This document shows, one piece after another, positions 42,207 through 51,098 of a stretch of DNA of 64,000 nucleotides. A program made the translations under genes and the position numbers. Positions within the stretch are counted from its first letter, which is position 1. Each line of letters opens with the position of its first letter. The notes under the pieces were generated by a model. The model ran no database searches, was not told the origin of the DNA, and saw nothing but the letters and a program-made list of their open reading frames with translations. Source of the DNA: Lichenicoccus sp965277665 (lineage in GTDB: Bacteria; Pseudomonadota; Alphaproteobacteria; Acetobacterales; Acetobacteraceae); NCBI RefSeq assembly GCF_965277665.1, contig NZ_OZ255835.1, positions 62,001 through 126,000 of the forward strand, read 5' to 3'.

Positions 42207-43150
42207 CAGCTCAACTCCTCGATGCGTACAAGTTGATCGAGACGTCTGGCCTGCCGTGCGATCAGCCGCTCGACCTCGGCAGTTTCCATCCCGCTCAGCG
42301 CTCGTCCGGGACGCCGGATACGCGCCGAGGCGATCACCCCGCGAGCGTGCAGTACATGCTTGCGCGTGGCAAGGCCGATGCCCGGTTGCTGCTCGTAGCG
42401 CACCAGCGGCAGATACGCGTCGAACAGGTCCGACGCCGCGTCGGTATCGCCCATCGCGTGCAGCCGGCAGACCTGCACCATCATCTCGGGATAGGCGAAG
42501 CCGGTCATGGCGCCGTCGCCGCCGCGTGCCAGCTCCTCTGGAAGAAACAGGCCGCCATTGCCGACGAGGATGCTGATGCGGCGGCCACCCTTTGCTTCCG
42601 CCTGGCGCAGCGCCGTGATCTTGTCCAGGCCCGGCCAGTCCTCGTGCTTGAGCATGACGCAGGTGGGGATCTCGTCCGCGATCGTCCGCAGGATGGGTGC
42701 GGCAATTTGCACTCCTGTCGCCAGCGGAAAATCCTGCAGGGCGAATGGCACCGGACCGAGGGTCTCGGCCGTCATCCGGAAGTAGTCGACGATCTGACTG
42801 TCAGTGCGCAGGGTGGCCGGGGGCGCCACCATGACGCCGCTGGCGCCGGCGCCCATCGCCGCCTCGGTGAGTTCCTGCATCGAGGCGAAGCCGGGGCTGC
42901 TGACGCCGACGACCACCGGCACCGCGCCGCCGACCCGCGCGCACACCGCCTCGACGAAAATCCGCGACTCCGACGCCGAGAGCTTGGGAGCCTCGCCCAT
43001 CATGCCGAGGATGGTGATGCCGGCCACGCCCTTCGACAGGTAGAAATCCACCAGCCGGTCGACGCCCGCCAGGTCGAGAGCGCCGCGTTCGTCGAACGGC
43101 GTGACCGAGACGATGAAAACGCCGGATGAGGTTTCGTCGAAAGTCAGCAT
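42206..43150 (-). CDS. DapA/NanA-superfamily Schiff-base lyase
   Basis: The 314-residue TIM-barrel protein from ATG 43150 (MLTFDETSSG) has the family motif GITILGMMGEAPKLSASE (G-x-x-G-E) and the Schiff-base lysine in TCVMLKHEDWPGLDK. The usual Y-N-x-P is replaced by QDFPLATG, so the Tyr proton relay of DapA is missing and true dihydrodipicolinate synthase activity is unlikely. Family alternatives are 2-keto-3-deoxy acid aldolases, 5-dehydro-4-deoxyglucarate dehydratase and hydroxyproline-derived pyrroline-carboxylate deaminase. GAAGAGG precedes the ATG. It is first in its operon and divergent from the GntR gene. Confidence 0.83.
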   Translation of the reverse strand: MLTFDETSSGVFIVSVTPFDERGALDLAGVDRLVDFYLSKGVAGITILGMMGEAPKLSASESRIFVEAVCARVGGAVPVVVGVSSPGFASMQELTEAAMGAGASGVMVAPPATLRTDSQIVDYFRMTAETLGPVPFALQDFPLATGVQIAAPILRTIADEIPTCVMLKHEDWPGLDKITALRQAEAKGGRRISILVGNGGLFLPEELARGGDGAMTGFAYPEMMVQVCRLHAMGDTDAASDLFDAYLPLVRYEQQPGIGLATRKHVLHARGVIASARIRRPGRALSGMETAEVERLIARQARRLDQLVRIEELS

Positions 43151-43200
43151 CAGGCCTCTTCGAGGGTAGTGCACGCGCAGGAGCCGGACCGGCTCAGACC

Positions 43201-43208
43201 GGTATACC
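43201..43208. promoter_or_regulatory. Candidate FadR-type GntR operator in divergent gap
   Basis: ACCGGTATACCAAAC contains GGTATACC, 51 bp upstream of the DapA-like start and 116 bp upstream of the GntR start. It is placed to control both directions and matches the site upstream of the TonB operon. Confidence 0.5.
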
Positions 43209-43323
43209 AAACTTATGCCATGAAAGGGAAGCGGCGGAGGTTCGGGTGTTCGCATCCCGAGGCGACGTATGGCGGGCGCCCTTGACAGGCGCGCGGGGAG
43301 CCGCCCTTACAGCCTGCTACGGC

Positions 43324-44067
43324 ATGTCGCAGGCATTCCAGGACAGTACAGACAGGCCCGGAGCCGCCGTCCAGAGCCGGCCGGGTGGGGAGCAGAGACC
43401 GGTGAGCAGCCTCTTCACGTCACAGAAGGATCTCGGGGACATCGCCTATGAGAGGCTGCTCGACATGCTGTTGTCGGGTGAACTCGAGGGCGGAACGATC
43501 CTGCAGGAGAGGCGCCTGGCGGAGATCCTGAACATCTCGCGCACGCCGGTGCGCGAGGCGCTCGGCCGTCTGGAGGCGGAGGGATTGATCACTCGGCATG
43601 GCGGCCGGTTGATGACGGTCTTCAAGGTCTCCCCGAAGGAGTTCATCGAGGTGTTCGACGTGCGCAAGCTCCTCGAGGTGGAGGCCGCCGGACGCGCCGC
43701 CGACGAGCGCATCGACAAGGCGCTGGCCGAACACATCCGGGCGACGCTGCTGGGCCTGCTCGACGCCACGGCTCCCACGGCCGCGGAGCATTGGGCGGTC
43801 GATGATCTGGTGCACGGCGCCATCGCCGAGGCGGCGCAGAACCTGCTGCTGGCGACCATGATCCGCGACCTGCGCAGGCGCACGCATATCTTCAACACCA
43901 GGCGGATCCCGCGTCGGCTGCGTCCAGGCACGCTCGAGCATCTGGCAATGATCGACGCGGTTACCATCGGCGATAGGCTGCGGGCGCAGATGCTGATGGC
44001 GGAGCATCTGGAGAATGCCAAGCAGGCCGTGGTCGCAAGCCTCATCTCCGGTCGAGGTGCCGGGTAG
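43324..44067 (+). CDS. GntR-family transcriptional regulator (FadR/FCD type)
   Basis: The 247-residue protein has an N-terminal winged helix (about residues 35-95) with ILQERRLAEILNISRTPVRE ALGRLEAEGLITRHGGRLM. An FCD effector domain follows: FIEVFDVRKLLEVEAAGRAA, the metal-ligand region DDLVHGAIAEAAQN and EHLAMIDAVTIGDRLRAQML. FCD regulators usually respond to small organic acids and repress catabolic operons. It is divergent from the DapA-SDR-amidohydrolase operon. I used ATG 43324; a GTG at 43402 is an in-frame alternative closer to the domain. Confidence 0.88.
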   Translation: MSQAFQDSTDRPGAAVQSRPGGEQRPVSSLFTSQKDLGDIAYERLLDMLLSGELEGGTILQERRLAEILNISRTPVREALGRLEAEGLITRHGGRLMTVFKVSPKEFIEVFDVRKLLEVEAAGRAADERIDKALAEHIRATLLGLLDATAPTAAEHWAVDDLVHGAIAEAAQNLLLATMIRDLRRRTHIFNTRRIPRRLRPGTLEHLAMIDAVTIGDRLRAQMLMAEHLENAKQAVVASLISGRGAG

Positions 44068-44859
44068 GCTCCATCCGAAACCGCTTCTGTCAGCTCTCGT
44101 GCCGGAGAAAGCATAGTCGATTGATTTCCAACGTCAGCATTGACGCCAGTGGTGGCAGAGGAGCCCATTGCGGTCAGCAGGCCGTCCTAAGAGGCGTCAA
44201 CTGACGGCCAAATGCTGTCCCCGCAACCACCTTTGCCGAACTCGCAAGCGCATCAGGAACGCCAGCCAGATTGGCCGGCGTGAGCGCGTTCCGCTCACCA
44301 GCCATCCCGAGCCGCAGCTTCCACAGAACAGCTCGGTCGGACAATGCTTCAGCCCAACGCAGACTCCGCCAGGCCCCTCCCGCGGCTCGTCCCTTGCGCT
44401 GAGGAAATACCCGCCCCTGCGAGCACTCCTCGTCAATCGCATACTATGGAAACTGCGGATAGGCGATCGCACCGGCCCTCGATCTCGTCCTTGCCTCTTC
44501 ACGCCGGGAGAGGATCTAAGTCAGATCGCCTGGTAGGTCTTGTTGACCATCTCCATGATGTGGTCAGCATAGGAGCAGGGCGGGGGCACCGGCTCGCCCG
44601 GTTTAAGGCATGTCGGCGCCACCTCTCTCGCCAGCATCAAGCAGCCAGGGGCTGTTTGCGAACCCCTGCTGCTGGCGATCCGACGCGCCTTTTCTCCGCC
44701 CCGCTGCCCACGGCCAGACGGCCGCTGCGCTGCGGTGCTCGAAAAGCCACGCCGGCCGCGGTCCTGCGGACCGCTCTCATCCAGCATCAGCTGTTTGCAA
44801 ACAGCATCTCAGGCCGGTGTGGTCACCCGAAAGACGCTCCCTTCAGAATCCAGCAGCGC
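44068..44859. other. Gene-poor gap of about 0.8 kb
   Basis: No gene is convincing. One minus-strand frame (44521-44787) ends APTCLKPGEPVPPPCSYADH and IMEMVNKTYQAI, which looks less random than its surroundings and could be a small or decayed gene, but I recognise no family. The proximity of the truncated glyoxalase-fold gene at 44860 suggests that a deletion or decayed insertion ended here. Confidence 0.4.
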
Positions 44860-44958
44860 TCAAGTCGCAATTTCGTCTAGCTCGAACAGGCAGGCATAGA
44901 AATCGGTGATCCTTTCGACATCGGTGCTGATCCAGGTAACGGAGGTGAGAACCTTCAT
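44860..44958 (-). pseudogene. VOC/glyoxalase-fold protein, truncated after 32 residues
   Basis: From ATG 44958 the frame encodes MKVLTSVTWISTDVERITDF YACLFELDEIAT and then TGA. This is the first beta-alpha unit of a vicinal-oxygen-chelate (glyoxalase/bleomycin-resistance) protein, normally about 120-150 residues. It starts 3 bp after the Rieske gene stop, as the next gene of that operon, so a functional VOC enzyme was probably once encoded here. The break falls in the gap of unknown sequence. Confidence 0.6.
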
Positions 44959-44961
44959 GCG

Positions 44962-46173
44962 TTAATCTGCCGCAGCGCGATTTGAGACCCCGCGCAGCTG
45001 CGACCATGCATTGCGGTAGCGCGGCACCAGCCAGCTGTTGAACGCCTGCTGTGCGCCCTCCTGCCAGGAATAGCGACCACGCGGCGCGAAGCGGGAGCGC
45101 AGCCCGATCTGCACCAGCGCATCGACATGCAGGTCCTGCGAGACGATCTCCATTGCCGCGCTCATGTTCATCGCCATGCGATGCGAGAAGGATGGATCCT
45201 TCATGGCACTCGGTGCCACCAGCACGCCCTGGTCGAGCAGGTGTGTCTCCGGCCCATCCGGACGCAGGATCATGTAGATGACCATGTCGCTCGTCAGCAC
45301 CAGGGACAGCGTCGGCGGGATGTTTGCGAACACCATCCGGTGCCGCTCGGTGTCGTTCAGGGTCGGGAACACCGGCAGCAGCGCACGCTGCGTCGCATTG
45401 AAGCTGGCATCGGGATGCAGCGTGCCGTTCAAACGGTAATAGCCGGCGGTATCGGCCGGAAGCGGCGGAAACTCGGCCAGATGGCTCGGCACGAAATCGT
45501 GCAACGCACCGTGATGCAGCTTGTTGGCGTGATAGCCATCATTGTTGTTCTCGAACATCACCTTCCAGTTCCACGCGAAACGGTTGGCCTCGCCGGGCCT
45601 CGGGCCCTCCGCGGTGGCAAGCGCATAGCCGGCGATCGCGCTCGCGACCGCTTCCAGCCGGGGTCCGAGAGGCTGCGCATCGCGATCGAAATTGATGAAC
45701 ACGAAACCCTGCCATACCTCGACGGCGAAGCTGGGCAGTGCGTTGCGGGACTTGTCGAACGCGCAGGACCGGTCCATCGCCGGGGCGCCGATCAGGCTGC
45801 CGTCCAGGCCATAGGTCCAGTGGTGGTACGGACAGACGAACGCCTTCTTCTGGCCATGTCCCTCCGCCACCAGCATCGCCCGGTGCCGGCAGACGCTCGA
45901 CATCGCCCGCAGCGTCCCCTGGCGGTCGCGTACGATCAGGATCGGCTCGCCGACGATCATGGTGGTGAAATACTCGCCGGGCTGCATCGCCCAGGATTCG
46001 CGACCCACGCACAGCCATTCGCGGTCGAACAGCGCCGCCTTTTCGAACTCGTAGAAGGCGGGGTCGGTGTAGCAGAGCGGCGGCAGGCTCTCGGCGTTTT
46101 CGGTGGCGACGATCGAGCTTTCCAGCCCGTCGAAGAGGGCGTCGTCCAGTACCCGGCTCACACTCAGGCTCAT
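44962..46173 (-). CDS. Rieske non-heme iron oxygenase, alpha subunit
   Basis: The 403-residue protein has a Rieske domain (about 45-160). The second cluster half reads FVCPYHHWTYGLDGSL and the first CRHRAMLVAEGHG (C-x-H ... C-x2-H). The catalytic domain has the iron ligands in ENNNDGYHANKLHHG, and a C-terminal Asp region DLHVDALVQIGLRSRFAPRG. It resembles ring-hydroxylating and N-demethylating oxygenases of the carnitine/stachydrine type. No ferredoxin or reductase gene is adjacent, so it must share electron partners. CGAGGAGAACAACC precedes its ATG, and a hairpin lies in the 103-bp gap upstream. Confidence 0.9.
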   Translation of the reverse strand: MSLSVSRVLDDALFDGLESSIVATENAESLPPLCYTDPAFYEFEKAALFDREWLCVGRESWAMQPGEYFTTMIVGEPILIVRDRQGTLRAMSSVCRHRAMLVAEGHGQKKAFVCPYHHWTYGLDGSLIGAPAMDRSCAFDKSRNALPSFAVEVWQGFVFINFDRDAQPLGPRLEAVASAIAGYALATAEGPRPGEANRFAWNWKVMFENNNDGYHANKLHHGALHDFVPSHLAEFPPLPADTAGYYRLNGTLHPDASFNATQRALLPVFPTLNDTERHRMVFANIPPTLSLVLTSDMVIYMILRPDGPETHLLDQGVLVAPSAMKDPSFSHRMAMNMSAAMEIVSQDLHVDALVQIGLRSRFAPRGRYSWQEGAQQAFNSWLVPRYRNAWSQLRGVSNRAAAD

Positions 46174-46192
46174 CGCGGTTGTTCTCCTCGAG

Positions 46193-46219
46193 GCGCGTCC
46201 TGTAGCAGGCTACACGCGC
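46193..46219. repeat. Inverted repeat in the TauD-Rieske gap
   Basis: TGTAGC-AG-GCTACA (46201-46214) is a perfect 6-bp stem, extended by GCGCG/CGCGC outside it with a 3-nt bulge. It could attenuate transcription between the two genes, stabilise an mRNA end or bind a regulator. Confidence 0.4.
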
Positions 46220-46276
46220 CGCCTCTTGCCTCGGCGCGTCGCTGCTCTTGCGCCGGGATGCGGGGTCGGCCGCCGC

Positions 46277-47101
46277 TCAGACTGGCCGATCGCCGGCGAC
46301 CGTCACGCGGTATCCGGAACGGACGTCCGGAAAATAGTCCCAGATCGCCTGGTGCTGGGTGCAGCGATTGTCCCAGAAGGCGATCGAGCCGGCCTCCCAG
46401 CGAAAACGCACCTGGAAGTTCGGGTTCATGCAATGGACGTAGAGGAAGTGCAGGATCGCGTCGCTTTCCGGCTTCGGCAACTGGTCGATCTTGGTGACGT
46501 AGGACGAGTTCACGTAGAGGCACCTGCGCCTGGTGATCGGATGTGTCCGCACCACCGGATGGCTGTTGCAGGGAAAGCGCTTGGTCGGGTCGTTGGTGAT
46601 CGGCCGGTAAACGTGCTCGGCATCGTGGGTCGCGGTCAGCCCCTCGAGGTAGGTCTTCATGCGCGGCGACAATGCGTCGTAGGCCGCGTACATGCTGGCG
46701 AACATGGTGTCGCCGCCGTTCTCCGGCACCCTATGCAGAGAAAGGATGCTGCCCATCGGCGGCTCGGCGTCACAGCTGAGATCGGTGTGCCAGGTCTCGC
46801 CGGCGACGAACTTGGAGTTCGCATCCGCATGGATGGCGACGATCTCGGGATGGTCGGGCAGCCCCGCCACCCCGGAATGGATGGCAAGCCGGCCAAACGC
46901 CAGACCGAGCCGCTTGTGGTCGTCATGGCTCAATGTCTGGTCCCGGAAGAAAATCACCTGGTGCCGCATCAGCGCGTCGTGCAGCGCCTCGAGCCGCGCT
47001 GCCGTGAGCGGCTGCGACAGGTCGATGCCGTGGATCTCGGCGCCGATGCGCCGCGTCAGCGGGTGCACGGTGATGGACGCATCGGGTCGGGTCAGCATCA
47101 T
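46277..47101 (-). CDS. TauD/TfdA-family Fe(II)/2-oxoglutarate dioxygenase
   Basis: The 274-residue protein has the iron ligands His-x-Asp in AGETWHTDLSCDAEPPMGSI and the distal His in WDNRCTQHQAIWDYFPDVRS, followed by the 2-oxoglutarate-binding Arg in GYRVTVAGDRPV. IGAEIHGIDLSQPL and HQVIFFRDQTLSHDDH are the family N-terminus. It hydroxylates a substrate next to a heteroatom, as in taurine, sulfonates, 2,4-D or alkyl sulfates. In this operon a C-N-containing substrate is plausible. A 25-bp gap separates it from the M20 gene upstream. Confidence 0.9.
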   Translation of the reverse strand: MMLTRPDASITVHPLTRRIGAEIHGIDLSQPLTAARLEALHDALMRHQVIFFRDQTLSHDDHKRLGLAFGRLAIHSGVAGLPDHPEIVAIHADANSKFVAGETWHTDLSCDAEPPMGSILSLHRVPENGGDTMFASMYAAYDALSPRMKTYLEGLTATHDAEHVYRPITNDPTKRFPCNSHPVVRTHPITRRRCLYVNSSYVTKIDQLPKPESDAILHFLYVHCMNPNFQVRFRWEAGSIAFWDNRCTQHQAIWDYFPDVRSGYRVTVAGDRPV

Positions 47102-47126
47102 AGGCCCTCCATCAAAGGCTCTCCGG

Positions 47127-48416
47127 TCAGCTGTTTTCTTGGGGTGCCGCGACGCCGCAGATCTCGATGGCGGTCATGGCGTAGAGACGGGCGCAGTCGA
47201 CCAGGTCATGCAGGGTCGGCCGGTGCCGTGGCGGCCCCATGGTGACCGCTGGCACGCGGTTCATGTTGAACACGTTATGGTCGCGCCACATCGACGAATA
47301 GACCGGGCTGGCGATGCGCAACGTCTCGCCGCGCACCGTCTGCAGCGCGTTGCCCAATGCCTGCCGCAGTGGCCGCACCTGCGCCTCGTCGGCGGCGAAG
47401 GCATTGCGTACCGTCATCGGCTGCAGGTCGAAATCCGAGAAGCCGGCCTGTTCCAGGGTCTCGCCGATTTCGCGTCGCACCGCCTGCAGACGGCTCGCCG
47501 GCGTCAGCCCGACCTCGACATAGAGGGCGCAGACCGCGGTGCCCCCGCCGATGGCGTGCGGCACGCCGGCGCGAACGGCGCCGATCTGCACCTTGGGGAC
47601 GGCGATGCCGCCGGCGCTCTCGTAGCGGTGCGCGTGCTCGTACTGGCGTCCCCAGTGGTTCAGCGCGGCGATCGCCGCGCCCAGATGGTAGATCGGATTG
47701 GGGTGGGCGCGCGGGTCGGCGGGGCTGTCCAGGATCGGGGTGTAGGCCTCCTCTCCGAACAGGCGAATGCGGAAGATCGCATAGCCGCTGCCGACGGAGG
47801 TGACGCCGAAATCGGTGCCCTCGGCGGCGATCATGTAGTCCGGCGCCACGCCGCCATGGTGCAGCATGTACAGCGCGCCCACATCCTTGCCGGAATTGGC
47901 CACACCCTCCAGCTCCTCGACCGGGTCCGGACCGATCTCGCCCGGGCAGGCGGTGAGGATCATCTGGCCGGCGAGGCGGATCCCGGCGGTCCGCAGCGCC
48001 TTGGCGGCCATCAGGAAGCAGCTCATCGGGCCGCGATCATTGGCGATCGCCGCCCCGATGAAGGTTCCGTCCTCGATGCGGTTCAGCTCCGGCGGAGGGG
48101 TGTCGGGCCGCTCGCGCCAGGCGTCGTGGCGGTCACCCATCGGACCCTCGGTGTCGAGATGCGAGCTGAACAGCAGGTCGCGGGCGGAGCCGCGTCGGCC
48201 GAAGCCGCCATAGGAGCCGACCACGCTGAAGCGGTGCGGTACCGCGGCCACCTTGCGCGGACCGAAGCCCTCGCGCGCCATCCAGTCGAACACGTAGTGT
48301 CCGGCCTGTTCCTCCCGGCCCTGGCTGGAGGGAATGTTGCTCAGTTCCAGGACCAGCGCCTGCAGTTCCTGCGCATCCAGGGCCGCATCGATGCGGGTGA
48401 GCAGGTCGTCCGGCAT
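47127..48416 (-). CDS. M20-family metallo-amidohydrolase/peptidase
   Basis: The 429-residue protein has M20 metal motifs: DLLFSSHLDTEGPMG (H-x-D), GTFIGAAIANDRGPMS (Asp ligand), ILTACPGEIG (Glu base/ligand) and late YSSMWRDHNVFNMNRVPAVT. A dimerisation domain occupies about 200-310. Family activities include N-acyl- and N-carbamoyl-amino-acid hydrolysis (ArgE, DapE, AllC-type). Between a TauD enzyme and a RutA-like monooxygenase it most likely hydrolyses an amide or carbamoyl bond of a ring-opened intermediate. The start overlaps the stop of the upstream monooxygenase by one base. Confidence 0.87.
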   Translation of the reverse strand: MPDDLLTRIDAALDAQELQALVLELSNIPSSQGREEQAGHYVFDWMAREGFGPRKVAAVPHRFSVVGSYGGFGRRGSARDLLFSSHLDTEGPMGDRHDAWRERPDTPPPELNRIEDGTFIGAAIANDRGPMSCFLMAAKALRTAGIRLAGQMILTACPGEIGPDPVEELEGVANSGKDVGALYMLHHGGVAPDYMIAAEGTDFGVTSVGSGYAIFRIRLFGEEAYTPILDSPADPRAHPNPIYHLGAAIAALNHWGRQYEHAHRYESAGGIAVPKVQIGAVRAGVPHAIGGGTAVCALYVEVGLTPASRLQAVRREIGETLEQAGFSDFDLQPMTVRNAFAADEAQVRPLRQALGNALQTVRGETLRIASPVYSSMWRDHNVFNMNRVPAVTMGPPRHRPTLHDLVDCARLYAMTAIEICGVAAPQENS

Positions 48417-49537
48417 CAGGCGGCGACCGTGGTCAGGAAGCGCTTGCGCAGCGCCGGCAGGATCTCGTCGCCGAAGCGGCGCAGGCCGAGCTTGTAGTCC
48501 GGAAAGATCAGCATCATGCCGTCGAGGTCGCAGCGCTCCATCATCTGCGTCATTCGGCGCGTGACCGTGTCCGGACTGCCCGCCACATAGGGCCCGGTGA
48601 TGCCGGTGCGGGCCCGGGCGGTGAACGCGTTCTCGCGTCCGATCTCTGCATCGATCATCCCGTAGGACCGCAGCATGCCCTGGAACGCGCCCTCGTCGAA
48701 GCCCTCGCGGAAACGGGCTACGGTGGCATCCCCGGCCGCGTCGCTGTCCTCGATGATCAGGATCAGCATGGCATAGGTGCGCAGGTGCCGGCCGGCCTGG
48801 CGGGCAAGGTCCTTGGCGCGCAGGCTGACGCTGCGGAGTTCGTCGTCATCGCGGCCGCCGATGAAAATCGCGTCGGTCTCCTCGACGGCGAAGCGCATGC
48901 CGCGCTCCGACATGCCGGCCGCGACGATGAACGGGCGCGGGGTCTGCACCGGCTTCGGGAAGGACTGGCAGTCCTCGAGGGTGAAGTAGCGGCCATGCGC
49001 GGTGACCGATGGTTCGGTCCAGAGCCGCTTGATGTCGCGCAGCCATTCGGTTGCCAAGTCGTAGCGCTCGTCATGGCCGATATCCTGCGGCCACGCCCCC
49101 ATCTGGGCGAACTCGCCCTTGTAGGCGCCCGGCACGACGTTGAGGCCGACGCGGCCATGGCTCACGTGGTCCAGCGTCGCGATCATCTTGGCGGCGACCG
49201 CGGGGTTCTGCAGCAGGGTGTGGAAGGTGGTCCAGATGCGCACCCGCTCGGTCTGCGCCGCCAGGGCAGACATCAGCACCAGGCTGTCCAGCGCGCAGTG
49301 CCAGTGCTCGGTGCGGCCGCCATAGCCGCGGAACTTGGCCATCGACATGATGAAGTCGAGGCCGATCTCCTCGGCCAGCAGCGCGGCCGTTCGATTGTAC
49401 TCGTAGGAGCCGTCGATCACCGGCGTGGTCGAGGACAGGATCCAGCCGCCATTGGCGATCGGCATGAAGATGCCGAGATCCTTGCCGCCGGTATCGGATG
49501 GCAGGCCGAACGCGGTCGGCTGAAGCAGCGTATCCAT
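48416..49537 (-). CDS. RutA-like LLM-class flavin monooxygenase
   Basis: The 373-residue bacterial-luciferase-like enzyme reads KDLGIFMPIANGGWILSSTT, LAEEIGLDFIMSMAKFRGYG and GRTEHWHCALDSLVLMSALA. The order and wording resemble the pyrimidine oxygenase RutA, which opens the uracil ring with FMNH2 and O2. VSHGRVGLNVVPGAYKGEFA and FPKPVQTPRPFIVAAGMSER are further family blocks. RutA proper is similar in size (about 363-382). No flavin reductase (RutF) gene is nearby. ATG 49537 (MDTLLQPTAF) is chosen; the frame extends upstream by composition. Confidence 0.87.
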   Translation of the reverse strand: MDTLLQPTAFGLPSDTGGKDLGIFMPIANGGWILSSTTPVIDGSYEYNRTAALLAEEIGLDFIMSMAKFRGYGGRTEHWHCALDSLVLMSALAAQTERVRIWTTFHTLLQNPAVAAKMIATLDHVSHGRVGLNVVPGAYKGEFAQMGAWPQDIGHDERYDLATEWLRDIKRLWTEPSVTAHGRYFTLEDCQSFPKPVQTPRPFIVAAGMSERGMRFAVEETDAIFIGGRDDDELRSVSLRAKDLARQAGRHLRTYAMLILIIEDSDAAGDATVARFREGFDEGAFQGMLRSYGMIDAEIGRENAFTARARTGITGPYVAGSPDTVTRRMTQMMERCDLDGMMLIFPDYKLGLRRFGDEILPALRKRFLTTVAA

Positions 49538-49592
49538 GATTTTTATTCCATCGCATACTGGATGCAGGCCAGGCCGACCGGCGAGCGGCTCC

Positions 49593-50837
49593 TCAGGGTC
49601 GGCCAAGCTGGCCGGCGGGCAGGCCATCGTCGGCGACCTTGGCACGCAGGGACATGCCGGGCTCGCGACGCAGAAGGATGGCCGGGATCAGGGCCACCAG
49701 GCACAGCCCGCTCACCACCAGGAAGATCGGCGAGAAGCTGCCGGTGCGATCGGCGACGAGGCCGGCCGCCGACGGCCCGATCACGGCCACCGTGGTGATG
49801 CCGGTCGCCACCCCGACCAGGGCCGGCGTCACGACGCGCCCGAAGCGGCGCAGCAGCAGCAGGTGCGCGCTCAGCCACGACGTGCCCCAGCCAACGCCGA
49901 AAAGTCCGGCGGCCAGGAAATTGAGCGGGATCGACCGTGACAGCCCGAACAGCGCCAGCGCGATCCCGTTCAGTGCCAGGCTGGCGATGAGCATCTGCAG
50001 CGGGTGGATCCGCTCCGTCAAAGCCGCGGCGCCCCCCTTGGCAAGGGTGCCGGCCAGAGCCACCAGCCCGATGGCCATCGCACCGGAGCTGGTGGTGGCG
50101 CCAAGCAGGTGCATGTGCGCGACCAGCGAGCTGTTCAGAACCGTGAGCGCGGTCTGCACGACGGCCATCGCGAAGGCGGTGACCAGGAAGGGCCGCGTCA
50201 GCATGGCGCTGCGCGTGGTCCAGCTTGGTACCGGCGCCGCGTGCACCGCGGCAGACTCCGCGGCGACCGCCTGCTCGCTGCGATCGCGCACCAGGCAGGC
50301 GCAGATGACCGCCAGCACGACGGCCGCGCCCGCCATAAGCGCCCAGTGCAAGCGCCAGTTCTCGGTCCAGGCGACGCTGGCATTGACCAGGATCGGCCCG
50401 AGCACACCGCCGGCGGAGCCACCCATGAAGTAGAAGCCGACGATCCTTGGCGCATGGTCGGCAAACCACCGCGGCACCAGGAACATGCCAGGCACCGGCG
50501 CCACCAGGCTGAAGGCGGTGCCCATCAGAATGATGGCCACGAAGAATTCCATGATCCCGCGGGAGACGGAAGCGATCAGGAACGCCGCCGCCATGAGCAG
50601 ACATCCGCCGGTCGCGGTCCATCGCGGCCCGATCCAGCGGATCACCACCGCCGGCAGCGGGCTCGACAGGCCGCAGGCCAGGCCGAGCAGCGAGAAGCTG
50701 AAGCCTGCCTCCGCCAACGACCAGTGCAGCTTCGCGCACATGGTGAACAGGACGACGGCGAGAGAGGTGAAGGTGGTAGCGGTCACGAAGAAGAACGCCA
50801 GCGACAAGGCGCTGAGGACGGTCCACCGATTCTGCAT
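49593..50837 (-). CDS. MFS transporter, monocarboxylate/oxalate-like
   Basis: The 414-residue protein has about 12 hydrophobic helices from ATG 50837 (MQNRWTVLSALSLAFFFVTA), with AGGGAGTGGCAC upstream as ribosome-binding site. AEAGFSFSLLGLACGLSSPL, IVGFYFMGGSAGGVLGPILV and a polar central loop (about 190-215) fit the MCT/OFA-like part of the superfamily. It probably imports the substrate of the adjacent oxidative enzymes. It precedes the RutA-like gene by 55 bp. Confidence 0.87.
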   Translation of the reverse strand: MQNRWTVLSALSLAFFFVTATTFTSLAVVLFTMCAKLHWSLAEAGFSFSLLGLACGLSSPLPAVVIRWIGPRWTATGGCLLMAAAFLIASVSRGIMEFFVAIILMGTAFSLVAPVPGMFLVPRWFADHAPRIVGFYFMGGSAGGVLGPILVNASVAWTENWRLHWALMAGAAVVLAVICACLVRDRSEQAVAAESAAVHAAPVPSWTTRSAMLTRPFLVTAFAMAVVQTALTVLNSSLVAHMHLLGATTSSGAMAIGLVALAGTLAKGGAAALTERIHPLQMLIASLALNGIALALFGLSRSIPLNFLAAGLFGVGWGTSWLSAHLLLLRRFGRVVTPALVGVATGITTVAVIGPSAAGLVADRTGSFSPIFLVVSGLCLVALIPAILLRREPGMSLRAKVADDGLPAGQLGRP

Positions 50838-51098
50838 GTGCCACTCCCTGTGATCCGCACCATGTCGGCTGCAGCGGCGACCGGGACGGTGGTCGCGGCC
50901 GGATTTTTCTTGGACTTCCAGCTCCAGCGACCTTCGAACCTCCAGGGGCTTCCGGCGCTCCAGCGCCGTGCGAGTGTCACACACGCTGGCGCTCCGGCTC
51001 TTGCCCCAGCGCGTCCGCTGCTTGATCGCGCCGGAATTTCAGTTCGCCGCTGCCTAGCAATGAGGCAGATGTGAGAGGGATCAGTGCGGATGCCGACG

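Noticed and set aside
44521..44787. Minus-strand frame ending SYADHIMEMVNKTYQAI as a gene
   Set aside because: The last 40 residues look somewhat protein-like, but no family, ribosome-binding site or neighbour supports it, so it is only described under the gap.
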